This document shows, piece after piece, positions 56,533 through 64,000 of a stretch of DNA of 64,000 nucleotides. Under the pieces are notes generated by a model. The model saw only the letters and a program-made list of their open reading frames with translations. It ran no database searches and was not told the origin of the DNA. The first letter of the stretch is position 1. Each line of letters opens with the position of its first letter. A program made the position numbers and the translations under genes. Source of the stretch: Candidatus Nitrosopelagicus sp. (GTDB taxonomy: Archaea > Thermoproteota > Nitrososphaeria > Nitrososphaerales > Nitrosopumilaceae); contig JAOMDR010000001.1 in assembly GCA_028345575.1 (NCBI GenBank), positions 1 through 64,000 of the forward strand. Direction: 5' to 3'.

Positions 56533-58147
56533 GACCAATTTTTATCAAAAATTCAATTCCTGTTGCAAATGTTTTATCATCAATCTGTCCTTTTGCCCAC
56601 CATCCAGCGTTAGTTTTGATCCATTCAGGAACATTAGATTCAACCATTGATTCAGTTTCAATAACTGGAACAACAATAATTTGTTCTTTTATCAAAAATT
56701 CAATTCCATCAATAAATGCGGAGTCTGGTATTTCTCCATCTGCCCACCATCCAGCATTATTTTTCACCCAATTAGGTACTTGATAATCCGATTTTACAGT
56801 AGATTTTCTATCTACAATTAACGGAAATTCCATATTTGCAACTTTACTTCCATCTAATTTTTCAAATTTTAAAATAATTAATCCGGACACATCTGATGGA
56901 ATATTCCATTCAAAATCATTTTTGTTTGATGGCCTGCTTTCATTTGATTTGTTATCCGAACTTACATTACTCTTTGAGAAAATTTTTTCATCATTATGGA
57001 ATATTTTTAATTCGTAAGGTACTGAAATTGGTCTATCTTTCAAAAATGTATCTAAAATATCATAACGTATTACTGTATATTCTCCAGATCTTAATTCTTT
57101 AGTCCACCACAAATTAACTTTAAACTGACCATTTTCTGTTACACCTGATAACGGTAAATCACTTTCAGGATTTACTGTCATTGTAATTTTATTTTCACTA
57201 AACTCATTGTTTGAAAAAATTTCTTGTAACTCTTTTTGACTCACCACAATATGTACAATTCTATCGTCAGATGAAAAATCATCAATGTTAATCATTGATT
57301 CAGGTAAGTCAAGTCCATTTAATGTTGCAACATACTTTGCAACTAAAAGATCACCAAATGTTTTTGGTACTAGAACTTCTTCATGTATGACGGTTGTTTG
57401 ATCAATAGTTTCTTGATTCCATTCAAATGGAAATGAAAATGTAATCTCTTTTGTCTCAAAATTATAATCAAATTCTGTTATTTGATCAAAAAATGTAACA
57501 ATTCCTAACTCCTGTTTACCATAGTTAACATCATTAATTTCATATCGTGTTGTTTCTTCTATTGAAATTCCAAGTTCATAATATGGGGGATCAGTTAAAA
57601 CATTATCGTAACTATTAATTGTAATTACTGAAATTTCAAACTCATACAATCCTCCATTTTCAAAAATTTCTCCTTCAAAGTTATACTGTTCACTTGCCAA
57701 TCCAAAAAATGACGCAAACGTTTCACGCTCCATTACTTGCACTTGTTCATTATCCGATGGTGTTAGATTCATTATCAGTACGCCGTCATCTCGTTGAAAT
57801 GTTTCACTAATTATGACATTACCACTTTTGATTAAATTAACTTGGAATGTAACATTATCAATTGGTTTTACTTCGTTTGATTCAACGTACGTGAAAGTTT
57901 CAAAAAAGTCAATTGAAATTTGTCTGATTCCTTTTTCTTCTCCATCTACATCAGTGTAAATTGTTGATGAGTTTACTTCGAGTGTTCCTTCAACTACAAA
58001 TGGTTCATCTCCAAGACCATCATACATTACAATCGTCACTGGAGGCATTGTCTCAGATCCAAGGCCATGTCCATAGGAATCTGAAATATGTCCTACAACT
58101 AGTATCCCCAAAAGAAAAACTGGAATTACCAGAAATTTGGAATTCAT
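56519..58147 (-). CDS. Secreted hypothetical protein with two C-terminal 'W(V/I)KxNAGWWAxGxIxDxxFxxGIEFLIK' repeats
   Basis: Signal peptide and repeats VPNWVKNNAGWWADGEIPDSAFIDGIEFLIKEQIIVV / VPEWIKTNAGWWAKGQIDDKTFATGIEFLIKIGLIVV. Confidence 0.8.
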   Translation of the reverse strand: MNSKFLVIPVFLLGILVVGHISDSYGHGLGSETMPPVTIVMYDGLGDEPFVVEGTLEVNSSTIYTDVDGEEKGIRQISIDFFETFTYVESNEVKPIDNVTFQVNLIKSGNVIISETFQRDDGVLIMNLTPSDNEQVQVMERETFASFFGLASEQYNFEGEIFENGGLYEFEISVITINSYDNVLTDPPYYELGISIEETTRYEINDVNYGKQELGIVTFFDQITEFDYNFETKEITFSFPFEWNQETIDQTTVIHEEVLVPKTFGDLLVAKYVATLNGLDLPESMINIDDFSSDDRIVHIVVSQKELQEIFSNNEFSENKITMTVNPESDLPLSGVTENGQFKVNLWWTKELRSGEYTVIRYDILDTFLKDRPISVPYELKIFHNDEKIFSKSNVSSDNKSNESRPSNKNDFEWNIPSDVSGLIILKFEKLDGSKVANMEFPLIVDRKSTVKSDYQVPNWVKNNAGWWADGEIPDSAFIDGIEFLIKEQIIVVPVIETESMVESNVPEWIKTNAGWWAKGQIDDKTFATGIEFLIKIGLIVV

Positions 58148-58260
58148 ACCATTATTCGATCATTTCTATAATTAACTGATATTACATAATCATCTCAGGC
58201 TCGGTTTAGGCATGAATAAACAATTAGGATTATAAACTAATTCTGTAATGGGTATACATT

Positions 58261-59172
58261 ATGGTTAATCAAGGCGCCTCAAAAGATGCTTGTCCACGTT
58301 GTGTCAAAGGCAAAATGGTCACAGATAATGAATCTGGCGAAATGTTTTGCTCCAAGTGTGGTTTTGTAATGTCAGAAAAACTACAAGAATCTGGTCCTGA
58401 ATGGCGTTCCTTTACACAAGATGAACATGGTGACAGAGCAAGAGCTGGTGCACCTACATCATTAACAATGCATGACATGGGTCTTGCAACTGTAATTAAT
58501 CCTGTAAACAAAGATGCATCTGGTAAACCACTTACTGCATCAATGAAAAATACAATTGAAAGATTAAGAACATGGGACAGTAGAAGTCAAGTTCATGAAC
58601 CAGTTGATAGAAACTTTAGACAAGCATTCAGTGAACTAAATAGATTAAAAGATAAACTCGCAATTTCAGAATCTGTTGTTGAAAAAGCAGCTTACATTTA
58701 TCGTAAAGCACTAGACAAAGGTCTTGTAAGAGGACGTTCAATCTCTGCATTAATGGCATCTGCATTGTATGCTGCATGTCGTGATACAGAAACACCAAGA
58801 AATCTTAAAGACGTTGAAATTGCTGCAAACATCAAAAGAAAAGATATCGCACGTTGTTATCGTTTACTTGTAAAAGAATTAGATCTAAAAATGCCTGTTA
58901 CTGATTCAGTACAGTGTGTTGCAAGAATTGCAAGTAAAATTGGTATTGCAGAAAAAACAAAACGTTATGCAATCAAGGTCTTAAAAATTGCACAAGATAA
59001 TGAAGCATCTGCTGGAAAAGATCCAATGGGATTAGCAGCAGCAGCACTATACCTATCATGTGTCAAAAATGGTGAAGATAAAACACAACGTGACATTGCA
59101 GAAGCTGCAAATGTTACTGAAGTTACAATCCGAAACCGCTACAAAGGCTTAAAAGAATCTATAGACGTATAA
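58261..59172 (+). CDS. tfb: Transcription initiation factor B (TFB/TFIIB)
   Basis: N-terminal zinc ribbon CPRC...CSKCG, B-finger, two cyclin repeats. Confidence 0.96.
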   Translation: MVNQGASKDACPRCVKGKMVTDNESGEMFCSKCGFVMSEKLQESGPEWRSFTQDEHGDRARAGAPTSLTMHDMGLATVINPVNKDASGKPLTASMKNTIERLRTWDSRSQVHEPVDRNFRQAFSELNRLKDKLAISESVVEKAAYIYRKALDKGLVRGRSISALMASALYAACRDTETPRNLKDVEIAANIKRKDIARCYRLLVKELDLKMPVTDSVQCVARIASKIGIAEKTKRYAIKVLKIAQDNEASAGKDPMGLAAAALYLSCVKNGEDKTQRDIAEAANVTEVTIRNRYKGLKESIDV

Positions 59173-59177
59173 AGCAA

Positions 59178-60641
59178 TTATTTATCTTTTGTTTCTGTAA
59201 CAAATCCACCTGAACCTTCTGGTGGTGGAATTTTCTTTGCTCCGCCTAATCCAATTGTTGTAATTATCACAGATGTTAGTATGATGAAAAATATTATCTG
59301 TGGATAGGCTTCACCATTTTGCAATCCCATTGTAAGCGGTATTGTAGCTAGTACCGCAGCAGCTAATCCTCTTGGAATCATTACAGATGTAACTTTCTTA
59401 TCTAATCTAGAAAATCCGCGCACAAGCGCTGTATGCGTGATAATGATTCTTCCAACGTAAATCGCCACCGCCGCTATTACTCCAAATATTACATATTCAA
59501 TTTGACCAAAGCTTGCTAGTAGTCCTACGAAGACGAAGAAGAACGCTCTAACAATGAATGTAACCTGACTGTGAAGTGAGTTATCTATGGTATGCTCTGG
59601 CAGTTTAATTCGTAATTTTTTGAGCAGATATTTTTTGTTTCCAAGCATTAATCCAAATACAAGTGCTGTTAATGCTCCAGATTCTCCAAATGAGTTTGCC
59701 AAGAAGAATAGTAAAAACAAAACACCTAGTGTGAGCATGTAGTTGTGCTGTGCATTACTTAACTTGGAAATGATAAACATCCATGGAATTCCTACTCCGA
59801 ATCCAAGTATCAAACCGACAGCAATTGCTCTTCCAAGTGTTTCACCTAAAAGATCGATACTGAATGAACCTGATAGTACCGCTTCAAACAAAATGAATGC
59901 AACAATTGTTGATAAAATATCAGTTAACGCAGATTCAAAACTTAACATTGATTTTGCTTTGTCTGAAATTCTCAGTTTTCTGACCAAACCAAAAACAATG
60001 ATCGAGCTACTACCCCCCACTATAGTTCCAAGTAATATGCTGTCAAGCCATTCCCATCCTAAACCGTAATGGGCAAATGTTCCAACAGTTCCAACAGCTG
60101 CTGCAAATCCCAAAACTACAAGAATAACTGAAAAGTGTGCAGTCTTTAGAATTTGTCCAATCTTTAGATTATATCCGCCATCAAACATGATGATGATTAA
60201 TGCAAGTGCTGCAAAGTATGGAACGATTTCTATAACCGCGGCTGGTTGTACAATTCCAATTACCGGTCCAATCATAACTCCTAGTATCATCAAAAATGCA
60301 ATGTCTGGAATTCCAGTCTTTTTGAAAAATGCCTCACCTAGCACACCTAAAATAATTACAACACTTGCTGCAAGTAACAAAATTGGAGCAGATGCAATGA
60401 GCGAACCTTCTCCCATCGAAATCTCACCTATGAAACTTTGAATGTTTGCTAATCCATTCAGTATGATTTCCATGCCTGGATAATCGGAATCAACTTCCGG
60501 AAGCGGATTTCTCTCAAAATATGATCTGACTAAATCTCGAGCATTAGACTCTGCTAGCGCATCAGTATCGATTCTTGACAAAAACCCATCTTTGAACAGG
60601 TTTTGAAACTCCTCGAAAATACTCAGAAAAATCAAATTCAT
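59178..60641 (-). CDS. CPA-family Na+/H+ antiporter
   Basis: 12-TM-like; IVGGSSSIIVFGLVRKL, SFESALTDILSTIVAFILFEAVL. Confidence 0.88.
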   Translation of the reverse strand: MNLIFLSIFEEFQNLFKDGFLSRIDTDALAESNARDLVRSYFERNPLPEVDSDYPGMEIILNGLANIQSFIGEISMGEGSLIASAPILLLAASVVIILGVLGEAFFKKTGIPDIAFLMILGVMIGPVIGIVQPAAVIEIVPYFAALALIIIMFDGGYNLKIGQILKTAHFSVILVVLGFAAAVGTVGTFAHYGLGWEWLDSILLGTIVGGSSSIIVFGLVRKLRISDKAKSMLSFESALTDILSTIVAFILFEAVLSGSFSIDLLGETLGRAIAVGLILGFGVGIPWMFIISKLSNAQHNYMLTLGVLFLLFFLANSFGESGALTALVFGLMLGNKKYLLKKLRIKLPEHTIDNSLHSQVTFIVRAFFFVFVGLLASFGQIEYVIFGVIAAVAIYVGRIIITHTALVRGFSRLDKKVTSVMIPRGLAAAVLATIPLTMGLQNGEAYPQIIFFIILTSVIITTIGLGGAKKIPPPEGSGGFVTETKDK

Positions 60642-60685
60642 GATATTTCAGCCTCATTAATGCTAATTTAAGATTGCATTATGAA

Positions 60686-61342
60686 TTATCTAGAAATCTG
60701 AGCACGCAATTTTTCATATGCTCTTGGGGCATCCTCTTCTTTGAGGACTATAACCAGGCCATCTTGTGTGAATAAGGCATCTGCCATATCGATTCCATTA
60801 TAATGCAAGATTTCAGTCACAAATGCCATAACATCAGAGCGACTATGATTCTCTGGAACTGCCACCTTGATTTTTGCCAATCCAGAATTGAATTGATTCT
60901 CTCTTGGCAAGGACTGAAAATGTCGTCTAACTCTGTCGCTATCTTCAGCTAAAATTCTAAACGAATCTCCAAATCTGAAAAACTCAGAATCTGTAAACTC
61001 TTTGTGGAACTCATTCAGCATCTTTGCCATCTCATCTCCTGCATCAGTCATATTCCATGATAGGCCCATAATTCCATCAGTTAGGGTTAATCTGGCATCT
61101 TTTAGAACCGGATCATCTATCATTTCATCTGTGGTCTCAAAAGAGTCAGCGTATCGCTTTATGGCAACTACTATGGTGTTGAGGTTCACAGGACCTCCCA
61201 TTGTTTTTTCAACATCAGCCTGAATTTTGACCGCTAATGCTGTAAAGTTAATCACATCCATTTTCATGCAGTCGTAAATTGAGCGGTTTCTAGTAATGAT
61301 TTCACGCACAACTTCAGGCATGGAAACACCGCTAGTTCTCAT
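60686..61342 (-). CDS. Hypothetical regulator with C-terminal ACT-like domain
   Basis: C-terminus AKIKVAVPENHSRSDVMAFVTEILHYNGIDMADALFTQDGLVIVLKEEDAPRAYEKL resembles ACT fold. Confidence 0.55.
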   Translation of the reverse strand: MRTSGVSMPEVVREIITRNRSIYDCMKMDVINFTALAVKIQADVEKTMGGPVNLNTIVVAIKRYADSFETTDEMIDDPVLKDARLTLTDGIMGLSWNMTDAGDEMAKMLNEFHKEFTDSEFFRFGDSFRILAEDSDRVRRHFQSLPRENQFNSGLAKIKVAVPENHSRSDVMAFVTEILHYNGIDMADALFTQDGLVIVLKEEDAPRAYEKLRAQISR

Positions 61343-61429
61343 AGAGTGTAATATATGAACAGATATAATAACATTATGTAATTTTAGATCGCTATTGTAA
61401 GTATATTCATGAATAGAAAATAAAACTTA

Positions 61430-61455
61430 TATAATGTCATACCTATTACATTATA
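61430..61455. promoter_or_regulatory. Perfect inverted repeat TATAATGT-N10-ACATTATA overlapping the hsp20 TATA region
   Basis: 8-bp perfect arms at 61430-61437 and 61448-61455; another ACATTAT at 61371-61377. Confidence 0.6.
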
Positions 61456-61464
61456 GAGGTAAAT

Positions 61465-61998
61465 ATGACAACGTTTAACAACGAAATCAATAGAATCTTC
61501 AAAGAAATGTCACGCTCCTTTGGAAGTGTAGATGACATCTTTGAGGCTCTACAAAACACTAACGGGGTTTCTGGTCCAGTCTACTACGGTTATACCATGA
61601 CCGTTGGACCTGATGGAAAACCCGTTATCCAAGAGTACGGAAATGTCAAGCCAGACACTTTACCTACTACAGACGCTTGTGGATGTGACAACCAACCACA
61701 AGTAGCTACTGCCGAGAAAAGAGAACCTCTGATAGACACCTTGGTTGACGACAAGGAACAAACTCTCAAGATTGTTGCCGAGATGCCAGGTGTTGAAAAG
61801 ACCGATGTGAAAGTCTTTGTGGATGAAGATATTGTCCACATCGATGCCAAGCATGGCGAAAAAGACTACCATGTTAATGTCCCAATTCCTCACAAGGTCG
61901 ATTCAGATTCTCCAAAAGCTACATACACAAACGGCATCCTTGAACTAACCTTCAATTTGGATACCAAACCAAGCGGTAGATCTGTAGACGTACTCTAA
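61465..61998 (+). CDS. Small heat-shock protein Hsp20/alpha-crystallin
   Basis: LKIVAEMPGVEKTDVKVFVDEDIVHIDAKHGEKDYHVNVPIP...ATYTNGILELTF. Confidence 0.92.
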   Translation: MTTFNNEINRIFKEMSRSFGSVDDIFEALQNTNGVSGPVYYGYTMTVGPDGKPVIQEYGNVKPDTLPTTDACGCDNQPQVATAEKREPLIDTLVDDKEQTLKIVAEMPGVEKTDVKVFVDEDIVHIDAKHGEKDYHVNVPIPHKVDSDSPKATYTNGILELTFNLDTKPSGRSVDVL

Positions 61999-62039
61999 TT
62001 CCTTTTTTTCTAATTTTTGTTCCTAGAATAGGCTATTTT

Positions 62040-62231
62040 CTATCCAGAATTGATGAACACTTTCGAGTTTGACACTGATATCATCTCAATCATCTTAATT
62101 GGAATACTTTCTCTTTCTGATGCCTCTTTCATCTCATCATGATGCATCTCGTTCAGATGCTTTAGAAACTCTTCTTCTTCGATATCGTTTTTCTTAAAAT
62201 CACAAGATGGGTAAACACAATTGAAATTCAA
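62040..62231 (-). CDS. Small C2H2-like hypothetical protein
   Basis: NFNCVYPSCDFKKNDIEEEEFLKHLNEMHHDEM: C-x4-C-x13-H-x5-H-like spacing. Confidence 0.6.
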   Translation of the reverse strand: MNFNCVYPSCDFKKNDIEEEEFLKHLNEMHHDEMKEASERESIPIKMIEMISVSNSKVFINSG

Positions 62232-62264
62232 TAATTTTTTAGTAGATTATTTGTATAAAAATGA

Positions 62265-62690
62265 CTAATATCTTCCGCGTCCACGGTCGTCTCTTGCTGG
62301 TTTGTGGTCTTGGAAACAATCGTTACAATAAACTGGTTTATCTCCGCTTGGTTTGAATGGAACTTGACATTCTTTACCGCAATCTCCACATGTTGCGTCA
62401 TGCATCTCTCTTGGTGGTCTGTCTCTTCCAAATCTTCCTCCACCACGGCTATTTCTACCATATCCGCCTGCTCCGCGTCCACGGTCGTCTCTACCTCTAC
62501 CATATCCGCCACCGCCGCGTCCGCCAAATCGGCCTCCGCCACGGTCGTCTCTTGCTGGTTTGTGGTCTTGGAAACAATCGTTACAATAAACTGGTTTGTC
62601 ATTACGAGGCTCAAATGGAACCTGGCAATCTTTACCGCAATCTCCACATGTTGCGTCGTGCATTTCTCGTGGTGGTCTATCGTAACCCAT
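62265..62690 (-). CDS. Duplicated CxxC zinc-domain protein with RGG-rich linker
   Basis: REMHDATCGDCGK(D/E)CQVPF(E/K)P...DKPVYCNDCFQDHKPARDDRG occurs twice, separated by RGGG/GYGRGRDDRG linker. Confidence 0.85.
   Translation of the reverse strand: MGYDRPPREMHDATCGDCGKDCQVPFEPRNDKPVYCNDCFQDHKPARDDRGGGRFGGRGGGGYGRGRDDRGRGAGGYGRNSRGGGRFGRDRPPREMHDATCGDCGKECQVPFKPSGDKPVYCNDCFQDHKPARDDRGRGRY
62281..62339. repeat. 59-bp perfect direct repeat, copy 1
   Basis: Identical to 62539-62597; 258 bp (86 codons) apart. Confidence 0.9.
62539..62597. repeat. 59-bp perfect direct repeat, copy 2
   Basis: Identical to 62281-62339. Confidence 0.9.
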
Positions 62691-62767
62691 AATCTTTCTG
62701 AACTTCCACTACATTTCCCCTAATTATACTAAGGGATCAAATTTCAAATTAGACTTAAACATACAAA

Positions 62768-63076
62768 ATGCCTTCATTTGACATGCGATTTTTTGGTAAA
62801 TCAAAAGAGGAGAAAATGGCTGAGGCACAGGCAAAGCAGGCGCTAAAAAATGGCAAGTCTCTAAAACAGGTTCTTACCGCTCTAAAAGAAAATCGTGACC
62901 AGATTGAGAAAAGTACAGGCAGAAGACCTGACATCGATGATACAACAAAACTCTTCATGCAAAAAGTACTCAATGTCTGGATATCTGAAGGTCGAGATAT
63001 TGATGATGAAAAGTTCTGGGACGCAGTTGATTACAATAAACAGTTTGATTATCCGGTTGAATACTATGAAAGATAA
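62768..63076 (+). CDS. Hypothetical protein
   Basis: Intact ORF, charged helical. Confidence 0.6.
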   Translation: MPSFDMRFFGKSKEEKMAEAQAKQALKNGKSLKQVLTALKENRDQIEKSTGRRPDIDDTTKLFMQKVLNVWISEGRDIDDEKFWDAVDYNKQFDYPVEYYER

Positions 63077-63088
63077 TTTTCTAGAAAA

Positions 63089-63250
63089 TTAACAGTTTGG
63101 ACAACTAGGACCCGTGTCCTTTTTGGCCTTACCATGAGCCTTTACCATATGTCTCATCAATCTATCTGTGGCAGCAAAATTCATTCCACAAATTCGGCAT
63201 AATGTACCTGTTATGACTACTTCTTTTCCTTTATTTCCAAATAGACCCAT
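63089..63250 (-). CDS. 53-aa C2H2 zinc-finger protein, missed by the ORF track
   Basis: Direct translation MGLFGNKGKEVVITGTLCRICGMNFAATDRLMRHMVKAHGKAKKDTGPSCPNC*; CxxC-x12-H-x4-H. Confidence 0.75.
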   Translation of the reverse strand: MGLFGNKGKEVVITGTLCRICGMNFAATDRLMRHMVKAHGKAKKDTGPSCPNC

Positions 63251-63312
63251 GATGCAATTCTAAAAAAATTGATTAAAAAATGTTTTTTTGAAAACAAAAA
63301 GAGAGAGTGGGT

Positions 63313-63672
63313 CTATGGTTCCACTACTGCTAGCTTTTCATAGATTCTGTCGTAGTATCCATTTTTGTCGCTAGCTGGTGCGTAAAATTCTGCGGAAATT
63401 ACATCACCAACGCTTGCTGAACAATCACTTACTACGACTGAGTTACCCATCTGGGATTCACCAACACATCCGTAGTCGGTCACTGCAATCACAGTAATTT
63501 GTTCTGCGTATTCTGTTGGCATCCAGTTCCACGGAGCAAGCAATAGTGTTAGGATTACGGCTATTCCTGCTACAGCCAAGCCTACCATTGCTATCCGCGA
63601 TATACTTTCGCTTCTGAGTGATGTTTGTTGCATTTTCCTCACTGTACTTACGCGCTCAGAACATATAACCAA
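63313..63672 (-). CDS. Hypothetical membrane-anchored protein
   Basis: Single N-terminal TM segment. Confidence 0.5.
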   Translation of the reverse strand: MVICSERVSTVRKMQQTSLRSESISRIAMVGLAVAGIAVILTLLLAPWNWMPTEYAEQITVIAVTDYGCVGESQMGNSVVVSDCSASVGDVISAEFYAPASDKNGYYDRIYEKLAVVEP

Positions 63673-63699
63673 GTGCTAAAAATAACAACTAGTGGTAAT

Positions 63700-64000
63700 T
63701 TAATTAACTAATGCCATTGCTCTGACAGGTGAGCCTGTCGCATTTTTGAGTTTTAACGGTGCTACAATTAGATGAAATTTTTCTGAATGAATTTTATCAA
63801 GATTTGTTAAATTCTCTACAATCAAGATGTCACTTTTTGCTAAAACACGATGAACAGAAAACTTTTCATCTTTTCCTAAATCAATACTAGGTGAATCAAT
63901 CCCAACTAGATTGATTTTTTTTGATACTAGGTATTTTGCAGCAGATACTGCTAATCCTGGATTTTTCATAAAATATGATTTCTTGTTTAGATTTTTCTGC
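63700..64000 (-). CDS. Cyclase/kynurenine-formamidase-like protein, N-terminus beyond window
   Basis: Frame stays open to position 64000 (QKNLNKKSYFMKNPGLAVSAAKYLVSKKINLVGIDSPSIDLG...KFHLIVAPLKLKNATGSPVRAMALVN). Confidence 0.75.
   Translation of the reverse strand, partial: QKNLNKKSYFMKNPGLAVSAAKYLVSKKINLVGIDSPSIDLGKDEKFSVHRVLAKSDILIVENLTNLDKIHSEKFHLIVAPLKLKNATGSPVRAMALVN

Noticed and set aside
62304-62723. 139-aa plus-strand ORF (and overlapping 62357-62692 +, 62228-62647 -)
   Set aside because: Low-complexity S/T/V or off-frame shadows of the duplicated zinc/RGG gene on the minus strand; repeat-driven open frames
1-64000. CRISPR arrays, IS elements or prophage
   Set aside because: No regularly spaced repeats, transposase, integrase or phage structural genes seen

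Overview
AT-rich, gene-dense archaeal chromosome segment. Its gene content points to an ammonia-oxidising Thaumarchaeota/Nitrososphaerota of Nitrosopumilus type (PolD DP1/DP2, Orc1/Cdc6, GINS, CdvB/ESCRT-III, TFB, thermosome, GGGP synthase, aconitase-X mevalonate enzymes, thaumarchaeal CFI-box and 'NNAGWWA' surface-protein repeats). Most of the window is ordinary housekeeping. There are no CRISPR arrays, IS elements, prophage or recognisable tRNA/rRNA genes. The items most worth a second look are: (1) a probable replication origin at ~40.44-41.03 kb, with a perfect 28-bp direct repeat (ORB-like), a third partial copy, four GTTAAC palindromes and an AT-rich tract, lying between orc1/cdc6 and a wHTH gene, within a replication island that also holds DP1, DP2 and GINS; (2) a compact cluster of four small putative DNA-binding proteins between the origin and DP2, including a 52-aa AbrB-like ORF absent from the supplied track; (3) a protein kinase-like domain fused to an AlkA/HhH-GPD DNA glycosylase (34506-35873); (4) two GC-rich structured intergenic RNA candidates (about 11.6 kb on +, about 22.24-22.37 kb probably on -); (5) an internally duplicated zinc-ribbon/RGG protein with a 59-bp perfect DNA repeat; (6) a cyclophilin carrying a C-terminal CFI-box module with a visible codon-usage shift. 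All homology calls are recognition from protein sequence; no database search was run.
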